Origin: Bacillus subtilis
GTDB lineage: Bacteria; Pseudomonadota; Alphaproteobacteria; Rhizobiales; Rhizobiaceae
Assembly (NCBI GenBank): GCA_021733665.1
Contig: JAHREI010000003.1
Span: 372,001 to 436,000 of the forward strand
Length of the DNA stretch: 64,000 bases
Direction of reading: 5' to 3'
In this document: positions 45,724 to 55,599 of the stretch, in pieces
How positions within the stretch are numbered: the stretch's first letter is position 1
Layout: the number at the start of each line of letters is the position of its first letter
Program-made: the position numbers and the translations under genes
Notes under the pieces: model-generated
Database searches by the model: none
What the model saw: only the letters and a program-made list of their open reading frames with translations
Told to the model about the DNA's origin: nothing

Positions 45724-46746
45724 TCAGCCTTTGGATTCAGATTTTGAATCGTAGCGCTTTGACCATTCTTCCAGAATGGCTTTACGGTTATTCGCCGCCC
45801 ATTCCAGATCATTCTTGATCATTTTCTTTTCAAGATCAGCAGGAATATGCTCTACCGGCTTGGCAATGCCAGGCAGGGCAACCACCGCAAAGCTCTGGTT
45901 CAAAGCTGTCATCGCATTGGGTGTCAGCGTCCAGTCCATCAGCGTTTGAGCCGCTTCCAGATTTTGCGTTCCTGCCATAATAGCTACGGCCTCGGACTCC
46001 CAGCCAGAGCCTTCCTCAGGAAAAATAATATCTACCGGCGCACCGGCGCTCTTTACCTGAGATGCAGGAAATTCAAAGGAAACACCAATCGGCACCTCGC
46101 CTGCACCCGCCATTTTACATGGCTTGGAGCCGGAATGCGTGTAATTGGCAATATTCTCATGCAGGGCATCCATATAATCCCAGCCGCCTTTTTCGCCAAA
46201 CATCTGCAACCATGAAGAAACATCAAGGAAGCCGGTGCCGGAAGATGCCGGATTAGGCATAACGACATGGCCTTTATATTCAGGCTTGGTCAGGTCTTTC
46301 CAGCTTTTCGGCGGTTTCAGGCCAAGTTTTTCGGCCTCAACGGTATTAAAACAGACCGCTGCAACATAGGCATCAAGGCCAATCCAGCTGGTCGGGCGAT
46401 CCTTATCCACAAAACGCGGATCCAGCTTGTCGACATCCTTCGGAGTATAAGCTTCCAGCATACCTTCATTTTTGAGGATCAAAAGCGATGTCGCTGCAAT
46501 ACCCCAGACGATATCTGCCTTCGGATTGTTTTTCTCGGCCAGCAGTTTGGCGGTCATAACTCCTGTGGAGTCACGTACCCAGTTCACTTTAATATCCGGA
46601 TGATCTTTATTGAAGGCCTCTGCAAAACGTTGCAGATCAACAGCCTCAAAAGCAGTATAAACAGTCAGTTCTGTTTGTGCATAAGCACTTGATGCCAAAG
46701 CAATACCGGCAGCAAGGGACAGAATAAAAGCGCGATGCTTTTTCAT
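45724..46746 (-). CDS. aepX: 2-Aminoethylphosphonate ABC transporter substrate-binding protein
   Basis: A 340-residue periplasmic protein of the FbpA-like SBP type (AepX/PhnS2). A signal peptide ends at SAYAQ, followed by LTVYTAFEAVDL. Family-like segments TSWIGLDAYVAAVCFNT, PNPASSGTGFLDVSSWLQMFG and GSGWESEAVAIMAG are visible. ATG at 46746 follows GGGGAAAT. The gene is preceded by 200 nt that hold a copy of the CTATAAGTTT motif also found before phnW, so the transporter may have its own regulated promoter. Confidence 0.82.
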   Translation of the reverse strand: MKKHRAFILSLAAGIALASSAYAQTELTVYTAFEAVDLQRFAEAFNKDHPDIKVNWVRDSTGVMTAKLLAEKNNPKADIVWGIAATSLLILKNEGMLEAYTPKDVDKLDPRFVDKDRPTSWIGLDAYVAAVCFNTVEAEKLGLKPPKSWKDLTKPEYKGHVVMPNPASSGTGFLDVSSWLQMFGEKGGWDYMDALHENIANYTHSGSKPCKMAGAGEVPIGVSFEFPASQVKSAGAPVDIIFPEEGSGWESEAVAIMAGTQNLEAAQTLMDWTLTPNAMTALNQSFAVVALPGIAKPVEHIPADLEKKMIKNDLEWAANNRKAILEEWSKRYDSKSESKG

Positions 46747-46890
46747 TTCATATTTCCCCATTGTTATATCAGCCTTTTATTATGTATTTGATGGCTGATT
46801 GCTTATTTTTATACCTGCTTTTGCAGGCTGTTCCCTCTTATGGCTTCTCATAGTGCGAACCATCATTGAATAAGTAAAATCTATTTATTT

Positions 46891-46916
46891 TATACATCGC
46901 CCTTCGAAACTTATAG
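46891..46916. promoter_or_regulatory. Bipartite motif shared with the phnW promoter
   Basis: On the minus strand CTATAAGTTT (46907-46916 complement) is followed after 8 nt by GATGTATA. The phnW/lysR intergenic region has CTATAAGTTT then GATGTATA with a 4-nt gap (52606-52627). It is a candidate site for the LysR regulator. Confidence 0.35.
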
Positions 46917-46946
46917 ATTGAAGGGGTTTTCTGCCGGACATGAAAA

Positions 46947-48299
46947 TTATATGCCCGCCAAAATTGCCTTTTCGACAACAGTCAGTGCCTGTTCAAGTTC
47001 TTGCTGCGTAATGATGAGCGGCGGCGACAAGGTCAGCACATTGCCCTGACTGATTTTGAAACTGACACCACCCTCCAGACAGCGGTAATAAACAGCCTCA
47101 GCCAGTGCATTATCCGGTTCACGACTGTGCCGGTCACGCACCAGCTCCACGCCGAACAGCAAACCACGACCACGCACGTCTCCCACATGCGGTGAGCGCA
47201 ATTGCAACTCCCGAAGACGGTTCATCGCATATTGGCCAAGCTCGGCCGCACGCTGAACCAGCCCTTCTTCCTCAATAATCTGGATCGTGGTGAGCGCGGC
47301 GCGTGTCGTTACCGGATTTTTCTCATGCGTGTAGTGCCCGATGGCATAATCACCGCATACATCCAGATCACGGCGCACAATTGCCGCTGCTATGGGCAGC
47401 ATGCCGCCACCCAGCGACTTACCAAGCACGATCATATCCGGTGTTACTCCATCATGATCGGACGCAAAAAACTTGCCGGTCTTGCCAAGTCCGGTCGGGA
47501 TTTCGTCAAAAATCAGCAATGTGCCGTGACGGTCACAGGCCTCACGCACTTTTTGCCAGAAACCGGGCGGCGGCGGATAGGGTGTGGCGCGCATCGGCTC
47601 AGCCACCACAGCGGCAATATCCCCCTCCCGTTCCAGCACAAAAGACACAATATCCGCGCACGCAATGCCGCAGCTCTCAGGGCCTTTATGTTTGTAATGA
47701 CAGCGATAGCAGGCAAAAGGCGGCACATGTTCTGCACCGGACAATAAAGGGCCAGCAATACCCGAACGAAATGTTGCTTCCCCTCCCACAGATGATGCAC
47801 CAAAGCCCGCCCCGTGAAAGGCATCCCAGAAAGACAGGGTTTTAAATCGCCCTGTGGCTGCACGCGCCACTTTCAGCGCAACCTCAATGGCATCTGACCC
47901 GCCGGTGGTGAACAGCGTTTTGCCCAGCTTACCAGGTGCTATTTCAGCCAGTTTCTCGGCCAGTTCAATTGCCGGTTCACAGGTAAAGCGGCGTGGTGCA
48001 AAACTCAGATCATCCATTTGTTGCTTCACGGCAGCAATCAGTTTGGGATGGGCATAGCCGATATGATGGGCGCTGTTGCCGTGAAAATCCATAAAACGGC
48101 GCCCGTTGGCATCTTCAATCCAGATGCCCTGCGCCTTAACAATCGCTGTGAGACAAGGGCTGGAAAGGCTCTGATGCAGAAAAACATCCGCATCACGGCG
48201 CAGCACTTCCTCCATGTGAGGGCTGTTTTGCTGCGCCTGCCATCGCTGCCTTGCCTCGGAGCGATTGGACTCGCCCTCTGTGTGCACTGCCAGTTTCAT
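46947..48299 (-). CDS. pbfA: Class-III PLP-dependent enzyme, PbfA-like
   Basis: A 450-residue class III aminotransferase-fold enzyme. The PLP site is seen in TTGGSDAIEVALK, the aspartate in LIFDEIPTGLGKTG and the Schiff-base lysine in VLGKSLGGG. A cysteine cluster (CYRC, then CGIAC) lies in the middle. In 2-aminoethylphosphonate loci, enzymes like this have been shown to be (R)-1-hydroxy-2-aminoethylphosphonate ammonia-lyases (PbfA), making phosphonoacetaldehyde for PhnY or PhnX. The position beside phnY, phnA and phnW supports this over an ordinary aminotransferase. GGGGAGG precedes the ATG. Confidence 0.6.
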   Translation of the reverse strand: MKLAVHTEGESNRSEARQRWQAQQNSPHMEEVLRRDADVFLHQSLSSPCLTAIVKAQGIWIEDANGRRFMDFHGNSAHHIGYAHPKLIAAVKQQMDDLSFAPRRFTCEPAIELAEKLAEIAPGKLGKTLFTTGGSDAIEVALKVARAATGRFKTLSFWDAFHGAGFGASSVGGEATFRSGIAGPLLSGAEHVPPFACYRCHYKHKGPESCGIACADIVSFVLEREGDIAAVVAEPMRATPYPPPPGFWQKVREACDRHGTLLIFDEIPTGLGKTGKFFASDHDGVTPDMIVLGKSLGGGMLPIAAAIVRRDLDVCGDYAIGHYTHEKNPVTTRAALTTIQIIEEEGLVQRAAELGQYAMNRLRELQLRSPHVGDVRGRGLLFGVELVRDRHSREPDNALAEAVYYRCLEGGVSFKISQGNVLTLSPPLIITQQELEQALTVVEKAILAGI

Positions 48300-48415
48300 A
48301 CTCGCCGCCTCCCCGAACGGTTTTCAGATAATATGGCGGCCACGATACGCATGCCTGTTATAATTTATTGCATTCTGCGTATCGCGAACCTTGTTTTAAG
48401 CCCTTCTCCCGCGCC

Positions 48416-49873
48416 TCACTCCCATGGCAGTGAGAAGGTTTTGACATTGGTGAAGCTTTTCATCGCTTCAATCACACCTTCTTTATAACCATTGCCGGAA
48501 TCTTTAATCCCGCCGAAAGGCGACATCTCGATACGGTAACCCGGCACTTCCCAGATATTGACCGTACCGACATTGAGCCCGCGGATGTATTTCTGCATAC
48601 GCCGGTAATCATTGGTGCAGACACCGGACGACAAGCCGAAATCTGTCGAGTTGGACAGCGCAATCAGCGCATCATCATCATCCGGCGCGCGAATAATCGG
48701 AATAACCGGCCCGAAAGTTTCCTGCATCACCAGTTCCGAGCTGTGTGATACTTCGTCAACCACAATCGGTGGCAGTAAAGCGCCCTGACGACCCGGATCA
48801 TAGAGAATTTTTGCCCCCTGCTCGGCTGCCATATAGACCAGTTTTTCAAACCGTGCGGCAGCTTGTTCATGTACGACGGTACCGAGTTCTGTTTTCGGAT
48901 CCATCGGATCACCAAAGCGTATTTTCTTTGCCCGTTCCAGCACCATCGGTACAAAACGGTCGGCCACGCTTTCCTGACACAAAATACGTTTAACGGCCGT
49001 GCAGCGCTGGCCGGAGTTTTTCGTCGCCCCCGCCACAGCAAGATCGGCCGCTTTTGCTAGATCATCGTCACTCAGATCATTGAGAATAATCAGCGGATCA
49101 TTACCGCCGAGCTCCAGTACTGTGCGTTTATAGCCCGCAGTATTGGCAATCATCTTGCCCACAGGAACGCCGCCGGTAAAGGTAATCAGATCAATATCCG
49201 GATTGGTAATCATTTCCGAACCGATATCTTTCGGCAGGCCTGTCACCACTGACAGCATTTCCGGCGGCAATCCGGCTTCGTACATAATATCGCACAGCAG
49301 CAATGCAGTCATCGGTGTCAGTTCGGTCGGCTTTACAACCACACAATTATTGGTGGCAATCGCCGGTGCCACTTTATGCGAAACCATATTCAGCGGATGA
49401 TTGAACGGTGTGATTGCCGAAATCGCACGTAATGGTTCACGGAATGTGAAAATCTTACGGGCCTTGCCGTGCGGTGTCAGATCACAGGAGAATATCTCAC
49501 CGTCATCATGCAGGCACATCTGCCCTGCAAGCGTAAATACGTCATAGGCACGGCCGACTTCGTAATAGGAATCCATCTTGGAGATGCCCAGTTCCGAAGT
49601 AATCAGATCAGCCATTTCCTCTTTGCGTGACACCAGCAATTCAGCAGTGCGCAGCAGGATTTTCTGGCGTTCGTAGCGAGTCAGCTTCGGCTTATAGGCT
49701 GCGGCAATCCTGAAAGCCTCGCGGGCATGTTCAGCTCGCCCTGCCGGAACCGTGCCGATGACCGCATTTGTGTATGGATAATGCACATCAAAAACGGCAT
49801 CCGCATCAACCTTTTTGCCGGCGATACGCATAGGCTCATGTCTGGTTTTAATGATTGTTTCCGGTTTCACCAC
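48416..49873 (-). CDS. phnY: Phosphonoacetaldehyde dehydrogenase PhnY
   Basis: A 485-residue aldehyde dehydrogenase that oxidises phosphonoacetaldehyde to phosphonoacetate with NAD+. The cofactor motif FTGGVPVG, the general base region [10 protein letters not shown] and the catalytic Cys in [11 protein letters not shown] are present. It starts at GTG-GTG with GGGAG upstream. It sits between phnA and the PbfA-like gene, so the phnW-phnA-phnY order gives the complete route from 2-aminoethylphosphonate to phosphate and acetate. Confidence 0.85.
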   Translation of the reverse strand: MVKPETIIKTRHEPMRIAGKKVDADAVFDVHYPYTNAVIGTVPAGRAEHAREAFRIAAAYKPKLTRYERQKILLRTAELLVSRKEEMADLITSELGISKMDSYYEVGRAYDVFTLAGQMCLHDDGEIFSCDLTPHGKARKIFTFREPLRAISAITPFNHPLNMVSHKVAPAIATNNCVVVKPTELTPMTALLLCDIMYEAGLPPEMLSVVTGLPKDIGSEMITNPDIDLITFTGGVPVGKMIANTAGYKRTVLELGGNDPLIILNDLSDDDLAKAADLAVAGATKNSGQRCTAVKRILCQESVADRFVPMVLERAKKIRFGDPMDPKTELGTVVHEQAAARFEKLVYMAAEQGAKILYDPGRQGALLPPIVVDEVSHSSELVMQETFGPVIPIIRAPDDDDALIALSNSTDFGLSSGVCTNDYRRMQKYIRGLNVGTVNIWEVPGYRIEMSPFGGIKDSGNGYKEGVIEAMKSFTNVKTFSLPWE

Positions 49874-49965
49874 AAAGGCTCTCCCTTCAATTCACCCCAC
49901 CGGAAACCGGTCTGATTTTAAAATCAGAAATCGGCTTACCGGCACGGGGGAATGTTTTTCTCAAT

Positions 49966-51225
49966 TTACTGCTGAGCTACAGCAGCTGTAACCGCATAGA
50001 AAAACGCATCAAAATTGCGCAGTACCGGTGCTTCCGGCAGGTCCGGCATCTGACGGTTCACAATGAAAGGCACGGCCTGTTCTGTCAGCCCGCCATGCGA
50101 GCGCAGAGGCTCATTCAATGCTGCAAGATCATGGCGATGCTCACTGGTGCCGATGGCTTTATTCTCCGATGACACCAGAACAATATCGCCGATACGGTCT
50201 TGAGGCAGTTCAAAACGCTCAGCAGCATCAGCATTGTTCAGCACAACATCAATGCCTTCAATGGCAGCCAGCCGCTTCATAATATCACCGATATCCGTAC
50301 CATCCGGCAGATAGGCTATTGCAAAAGAACCAAGCGCGCCGTGATGCACCACATAAGGATCTGTAATCGGAAGAATAACCCGCGCGGCATCCTTGCCCAG
50401 CCAGTCGTCGAGCACATCCTGCACATAGACAACATCTGGAGAACCGTCGGCTTTATGTTTTGCTTTCATGCCGTGATCCGCAGTCACCACAATGGCTGCG
50501 CCCAAAGCATCCAGCTCGGCCAGATATTTGTCGAACATTTCATAAAACGCATTGGCCTGCGGCACACCCGGTGCATATTTATGCTGCACATAGTCAGTTG
50601 TGGTCAGATACATCACATCAGGCCGGAAAGTTTTGAGCAGCTTCACACCGGCTGCGAACACAAATTCTGAAAGCTCTGCGGAATAAACCTCCGGCACCGG
50701 CATACCCAGCCATTGCGATGCATTATCAATGCCGTTTTCCGCTTTCGTTGTCGTATCGGAACGCTCTGCCGAAAAACAAATCGCGCGGTTATCACCGAAT
50801 TGCAGACCTGCCCCCAGCAAAGCCCGCAGCTTGTCTTTGGCTGTCACTACAGCGACTTTCGCACCGGCATCATAGAAGCCTTTGAAAATGGTCGGCGCAC
50901 GCAGAAAGCGCACATCATTCATCATCACTTCCGTACCGGTTTCACGGTCATAGAGATAGTTACCGCAAATGCCGTGCACTGCAGGCGGACGCCCCGTGGC
51001 GATGGAAAGATTATTTGGATTGGTAAAACTCGGAATAACACTATGGGCAGTGCGTACCGTGCCGGTTTCTTTAATGCGTTTCAGTGTCGGCATCAGCCCC
51101 GCAGCAATTGCCTCATCCAGATAAGCCGGTTCGCACCCGTCAAGGCAGATCGCGATAGCAGGGACGTTCGGCCAGTTATAATCACGGCCGTTTACGGTTA
51201 CGGTTACCTTGGTCATCTTGTTCAC
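49966..51225 (-). CDS. phnA: Phosphonoacetate hydrolase PhnA
   Basis: A 419-residue zinc hydrolase of the alkaline phosphatase superfamily that splits phosphonoacetate to phosphate and acetate. AICLDGCEPAY carries the first metal Asp. The nucleophile Thr is in SFTNPNN. Further metal ligands are in TTDYVQHKYAPG, TADHGMK and the C-terminal SHGG. The start is set at a GTG (51225) 8 nt after GGAGG. The in-frame ATG at 51216 is too far from that site and an ATG at 51249 lacks one. Confidence 0.87.
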   Translation of the reverse strand: MNKMTKVTVTVNGRDYNWPNVPAIAICLDGCEPAYLDEAIAAGLMPTLKRIKETGTVRTAHSVIPSFTNPNNLSIATGRPPAVHGICGNYLYDRETGTEVMMNDVRFLRAPTIFKGFYDAGAKVAVVTAKDKLRALLGAGLQFGDNRAICFSAERSDTTTKAENGIDNASQWLGMPVPEVYSAELSEFVFAAGVKLLKTFRPDVMYLTTTDYVQHKYAPGVPQANAFYEMFDKYLAELDALGAAIVVTADHGMKAKHKADGSPDVVYVQDVLDDWLGKDAARVILPITDPYVVHHGALGSFAIAYLPDGTDIGDIMKRLAAIEGIDVVLNNADAAERFELPQDRIGDIVLVSSENKAIGTSEHRHDLAALNEPLRSHGGLTEQAVPFIVNRQMPDLPEAPVLRNFDAFFYAVTAAVAQQ

Positions 51226-51279
51226 TTCATTATCCTCCGCAGGTGGCATTACGCTAACCCGCTGTTTTAAATTTAAAAC

Positions 51280-52515
51280 TCAGGCTGCGAGCTTGGCACG
51301 TTCATCCAATGCGGCGGCTGGCGGGGCAGCTGTGTCCACACCCATTTCTGTCAGGCTATCTGCGGCAGCGGCAACGACCTGCCGCATAATATTGGCGTCC
51401 ATGCGCCCGATACAGCCGACACGGAAACTGTCGACAACGGTCAGCTTACCCGGATAAATGATGAAGCCTTTATCCTTCATCAGATCATAGAAGCGGGAAA
51501 ACTCGAATTTCGGATGAGCAGGATTGAAGAAGGTTACGATGATCGGCGACAGCCAGCGATCTCGCAGCAGTGTTTCAAAACCCAGCTGGCGCATCCCCTC
51601 CACCATCACATCACGATTATTGGTGTAGCGTGCCAAGCGTCCTTCAGCACCGCCTTCGGCTTCATGCATCCGCAAGGCAACCAGAAACGCAGCAACCACA
51701 TGGGTCGGTGGTGTATAGCGCCACTGTCCGGTTTTGTTCATCGTTGCCCATTGCTCATATATGTCGAGGCTCAGAGAATGGCAGTTGCCCTTAGCGGCTT
51801 CCAGCAAGCTTTTGCGGGCAATCACAAAGCCAAAACCGGGCACACCTTCGATGCATTTATTGGCCGAAGAGACCATGGCCTCATAGCGAATTTTATTCAC
51901 GCTCAGATCAACCGCGCCAAAAGCACTCATACTGTCGACCAGCAGCTTGCGCCCCTTGGCATAAACAACTTCTGATATTTCCGCGACCGGATTGAGGATG
52001 CCGGAGCTGGTTTCGCAATGCACCACAATCACATGGGTGATTGCCGGATCGGCATCCAGTGCCTGCGCAACCTCATCCGCACGTGGCGGGAGATAGTCTC
52101 CCTTGTCAATTTTACTATGAGCACGCCCCAGATAATTCAGTGTCTGCACAATGCGCTGCCCGTAAGCACCGTTCATCAGCACCAGAATTTTGCTGTCTTT
52201 CGGCAGAAATGTTCCGAGCATGGCTTCAACCGCAAAGGAGCCGCTGCCCTGTATCGGCACACAATCAAATTCATGCTTGTCATCACCGGCAACACGCAGC
52301 AAGCGCTCACGCATTTCGGCTGTCATTGCACGAAAATCACCATCCCATGAGCCCCAGTCCCGCAGCATCGCCTGCTTCACCGCATAGTCTGTCGTCAGCG
52401 GCCCCGGTGTCAGCAAATAGGGTTCTCCCAATGCCGGCGCCAGAAACTGATTGGCTTTCCAGTGCGGAAGCATATCTGCTTCTGACTGCGGTCGTTTTTC
52501 ACCGGCTGATTGCAT
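51280..52515 (-). CDS. phnW: 2-Aminoethylphosphonate:pyruvate transaminase PhnW
   Basis: A 411-residue class V aminotransferase that converts 2-aminoethylphosphonate and pyruvate to phosphonoacetaldehyde and alanine. The signature start [11 protein letters not shown], the GSGSFAVEA phosphate-cup motif and the PLP lysine in [16 protein letters not shown] are clear. ATG at 52515 (MQSAG) follows GGAGGG. The tail before PYLLTPG is about 35 residues longer than in many PhnW proteins. First gene of the catabolic operon, divergent from a LysR regulator. Confidence 0.88.
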   Translation of the reverse strand: MQSAGEKRPQSEADMLPHWKANQFLAPALGEPYLLTPGPLTTDYAVKQAMLRDWGSWDGDFRAMTAEMRERLLRVAGDDKHEFDCVPIQGSGSFAVEAMLGTFLPKDSKILVLMNGAYGQRIVQTLNYLGRAHSKIDKGDYLPPRADEVAQALDADPAITHVIVVHCETSSGILNPVAEISEVVYAKGRKLLVDSMSAFGAVDLSVNKIRYEAMVSSANKCIEGVPGFGFVIARKSLLEAAKGNCHSLSLDIYEQWATMNKTGQWRYTPPTHVVAAFLVALRMHEAEGGAEGRLARYTNNRDVMVEGMRQLGFETLLRDRWLSPIIVTFFNPAHPKFEFSRFYDLMKDKGFIIYPGKLTVVDSFRVGCIGRMDANIMRQVVAAAADSLTEMGVDTAAPPAAALDERAKLAA

Positions 52516-52605
52516 TTCCTGTCCCTCCGGATGCTGTGCAAAATACGGATTTGCTTCATCCTCAGGCAAAGGCAATTATTTGTAAAATCGTTATTTCAAA
52601 TCAAA

Positions 52606-52627
52606 CTATAAGTTTTACAGATGTATA
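52606..52627. promoter_or_regulatory. Bipartite motif in the phnW/lysR intergenic region
   Basis: CTATAAGTTT (52606-52615) is followed by TACA and GATGTATA. A similar pair with a longer gap lies before the aepX-like gene (46891-46916). Between divergent lysR and phnW it is a candidate LysR-type binding site. Confidence 0.35.
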
Positions 52628-52684
52628 TTGTGCTAAAAAATTGCTGTGCTAAGCTTGGCTCTCAAATCAGAAAAACACTCGGGA

Positions 52685-52788
52685 CTAGAGCGTGTCGCAT
52701 TTAATCATACCCACAGCACTCGCTCTAGATCCTTTTAATTGTCGCATGTTCACAAACGCTAAATGAACCCATTTAGCTGCGACATGCT
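52685..52788. repeat. Palindromic intergenic repeat-like element
   Basis: This segment contains nested inverted repeats. CTAGAGCG/CGCTCTAG are at 52685-52692 and 52721-52728. A near-match pair is AGCGTGTCGCA (52689-52699) with TGCGACATGCT (52778-52788). A 7-bp hairpin CTAAATG/CATTTAG lies at 52759-52776. Such composite palindromes, with a CTAGAGC start and a GCGACATGCTGTAG end, recur between genes in Brucella/Ochrobactrum-type genomes in my recollection. It lies between phnW and lysR and could overlap promoter elements. Confidence 0.5.
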
Positions 52789-52801
52789 GTAGGAGAAATC
52801 C

Positions 52802-53689
52802 ATGCGCTATGTTCAGTTACGAGCGTTTCATTATGTGGCAATTTCCGGCGGATTTTCCCGCGCTGCGGAAGCTTTATGCCTGACGCAGCCCGCTATTTCT
52901 GATCAGGTGCGCAAGCTGGAAGAGGAATATGATGTTCTGCTGTTCAATAGACATAAAAAACAAGTCAGCCTGACCGATGCCGGTGTAAAACTGCTGGAGA
53001 TCACGCACCGGCTCTTCGAAGTGGAGCAGCAGGCACTGGATTTCCTGTCAGAATCGCGGGTGCTGCGTGCGGGTAAATTGCGTATTATGGCCGATGCAGC
53101 ACATCATATTCTTGGTATTCTCGGAGCCTTCAGGGAGAAATATCCCTCCGTGCAAATCAGCGTGCAAACCGGCAATAGTGAGGAAGTTATCTCCAGCCTC
53201 TATCGCTATGAGGCAGACATCGGCGTGCTGGGCGAAGTACCCAAAGCAAGGGACTTTCTCATCCATAAGCTGAACTCTTCGCCGATCATCGCCTTTGTCG
53301 CCAGAGATCATCCGCTCAGCCGTTTCTCCAATATTGATCTCGCAGAACTGCTGCAATGGCCGCTGGTCTTCCGTGAAAAAGGCTCGAAAACGCGCCAGAA
53401 GCTGGAAGATCTCGCGCTTGAAAAAAATGTTGTGCTGAAACCTGCTATTGAGGCAGAAGGACGCGAAGCCGTTCGTGAGATTGTAGCAGGCGGTGCCGGT
53501 ATCGGCTTTGTTTCATTAGCCGAATTCAGCAATGACAGCCGCTTGCATCCGCTTTCGATCAACACACGTGAAGAGCTGATGGACGAAACGCTGATCTGCC
53601 TTCAGGAACGCAGCAATGGCACACTTATCAATGCATTTTTTAAAATTGCGACAGAAGAATCATCGCTAACCTCTTCAAATCTTCAATAA
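52802..53689 (+). CDS. LysR family regulator, probably of the 2-aminoethylphosphonate genes
   Basis: A 295-residue LysR protein. The N-terminal winged HTH (about 1-62) has YVAISGGFSRAAEALCLTQP. A linker helix leads to a C-terminal effector domain (about 90-285). ATG at 52802 follows AGGAGAAAT. It is divergent from phnW, and LysR regulators often partner phnW-containing clusters, so control of the phosphonate operon is likely. A DNA motif shared by the phnW and aepX promoters supports this weakly. Confidence 0.87.
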   Translation: MRYVQLRAFHYVAISGGFSRAAEALCLTQPAISDQVRKLEEEYDVLLFNRHKKQVSLTDAGVKLLEITHRLFEVEQQALDFLSESRVLRAGKLRIMADAAHHILGILGAFREKYPSVQISVQTGNSEEVISSLYRYEADIGVLGEVPKARDFLIHKLNSSPIIAFVARDHPLSRFSNIDLAELLQWPLVFREKGSKTRQKLEDLALEKNVVLKPAIEAEGREAVREIVAGGAGIGFVSLAEFSNDSRLHPLSINTREELMDETLICLQERSNGTLINAFFKIATEESSLTSSNLQ

Positions 53690-53882
53690 TCATCCAGAAT
53701 AGTCAGTTCACATTATTTGGAGCTGCACTGAATCAAGTGATAAGTAAAAATCAGGTGGCATATTTTCTCGTTACAACAACCATTAATTTAAATTGTATTC
53801 TTCTTGATTGACACTTGCTGCCAAGCACTCTCTATTTATTTTGCCTAAAAAAAATATGGCTAATAAATATAAGAGGGAACGA

Positions 53883-55502
53883 ATGATTACCACAAATGCG
53901 ATACGCAGAGTGGGCATAGTTTGCGCCGCTTACAGTGCACTCATGCTCAGCACAGGCCTTAGTCTGGCCCAATCTCCTGCAATGATCCCCGCGCCCGACA
54001 GATCCGCATCCGACGGAGTTGGTCCGTTTAAAAAAATGGTTATTCGTGGTGCGACCTTAATCGACGGAACCGGAGGACCACCAAGAGGTCCCGTTGATAT
54101 TATCATCGAAGAAAATCGTATCACCGATATCGTTAATGCCGGAACACCCGGATTACCGCTGAAAGAAAAGAGAAATCCCACCGATGCCGAGCATGAAATA
54201 GATGCTACCGGTATGTTTGTAACACCTGGTTTTGTCGATGTGCATACACATGGCGGGGATCCCAAAAAAGCACCTGAACTCGAATATCCTTATAAACTCT
54301 GGCTGGCACACGGTGTCACAACAGTACGTGGTGTTGCCCTTGCATGGGGGCCTCTGGGTGCAGCCGAAAAACTGCGCAGTGAAAAGAATGAAATTACTGC
54401 ACCGCGCATTTTTAATTATCAAACACTTGGCAGTGCATGGGATAAAGGCCGGGTAACATCTCCGGAAATCGCCCGTGAGTGGGTCAAATGGGCGGCTGCA
54501 AACAATATTGACGGGATCAAATTCTTCAACCGTGGTGATGAAACACCGGAGATTATTGCTGCCGCAATAGACGAAGCCAAGAAAAACAAGCTCGGAACCG
54601 TAGCGCATCTTTCGCAAAATCTTGCTTTGGAAGTCAATGCAGAGTCAGCCGCAGCGATGGGATTAGGTACCGTTACCCACTTTTACGGTCATTTTGAATC
54701 GCTCCTCAAAGATCATAAAATTCAAAACTTTCCGGCCGACTATAATTATAACAATGAGTATGACCGTTTCGCAGGGGTTGCTGATATCTGGAACCAGATT
54801 TACGAGCCCGATAGTCCGGAATGGAAAGCCTATCTTCAGAAGCAAAAGAATTTGGGTATCGTTTTTGATCCTACATTTACGATATATGCCGCCTCACGCG
54901 ATCTCATGCGTGCACGCAATGCCGATTGGCATGATAAATATACGATCCCGAGTTTATGGAAATTTTTCCAGTCAACCCGTGATAATCACGGTTCATATTT
55001 TTACGACTGGACAACGCATGATGAAGTCCAATGGAGGAATTTTTATCAACGCTATATGCAATTGGTCAACGACTATAAAAAGATGGGCGGACGTGTAACC
55101 ACCGGCTCGGATTCCGGCTTTATCTATAAATTATACGGCTTTGGCTACATTGAAGAACTCGAATTGCTTCAAGAAGCCGGATTTTCCCCTCTGGAAGTCA
55201 TACAATCGGCAACAATAAATGGCGCACGAACATTGATGGAGCCCAAAGGAGAATCGCCCCAGTTTGGTATTGTCCGCAAAGGTATGCTGGCAGATTTAGT
55301 CGTGATGCCTGAAAATCCGCTGGCGAATTTTAAAACACTCTACGGTACCGGACATGAACGGTTAAATCCGGCAACCAATGAGCCCGAAACTGTAGGCGGC
55401 GTAAAATGGACAATCAAAGACGGTATCGTTTTTGACGCGAAAAAATTGCTCGCTGATGTTGCAGACATGGTAGCGGCTAAAAAAGCCGAGACCAAAAAAT
55501 AA
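53883..55502 (+). CDS. Exported amidohydrolase-family enzyme
   Basis: A 539-residue metal-dependent hydrolase of the amidohydrolase superfamily. A signal peptide ends near SLAQ (about residue 28). A beta-sandwich segment (VIRGATLIDGTGG) is followed by a TIM-barrel. Metal ligands are visible in FVDVHTHGG, a probable bridging Lys in DGIKFFN, His in GTVAHLS and GTVTHFYG, and a late Asp in TTGSDSGF. ATG at 53883 follows AGAGGGAACGA. It is a lone gene between the LysR and RpiR genes. Substrate unknown; imidazolonepropionase-like, prolidase-like or lactonase-like activities are possible. The export signal implies work in the periplasm. Confidence 0.8.
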   Translation: MITTNAIRRVGIVCAAYSALMLSTGLSLAQSPAMIPAPDRSASDGVGPFKKMVIRGATLIDGTGGPPRGPVDIIIEENRITDIVNAGTPGLPLKEKRNPTDAEHEIDATGMFVTPGFVDVHTHGGDPKKAPELEYPYKLWLAHGVTTVRGVALAWGPLGAAEKLRSEKNEITAPRIFNYQTLGSAWDKGRVTSPEIAREWVKWAAANNIDGIKFFNRGDETPEIIAAAIDEAKKNKLGTVAHLSQNLALEVNAESAAAMGLGTVTHFYGHFESLLKDHKIQNFPADYNYNNEYDRFAGVADIWNQIYEPDSPEWKAYLQKQKNLGIVFDPTFTIYAASRDLMRARNADWHDKYTIPSLWKFFQSTRDNHGSYFYDWTTHDEVQWRNFYQRYMQLVNDYKKMGGRVTTGSDSGFIYKLYGFGYIEELELLQEAGFSPLEVIQSATINGARTLMEPKGESPQFGIVRKGMLADLVVMPENPLANFKTLYGTGHERLNPATNEPETVGGVKWTIKDGIVFDAKKLLADVADMVAAKKAETKK

Positions 55503-55599
55503 TAATTGCAACGCCATCTCACAAGACAATCTCTGATTTACCTGATTGCATAAAGAAAATGAGCTTTTGCGTCAAAAATCTGGATTAATAAAGAATGCG

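Noticed and set aside
49920-49965. Possible terminator between phnA and phnY
   Set aside because: No stable stem followed by a T-run; the genes appear to be cotranscribed.
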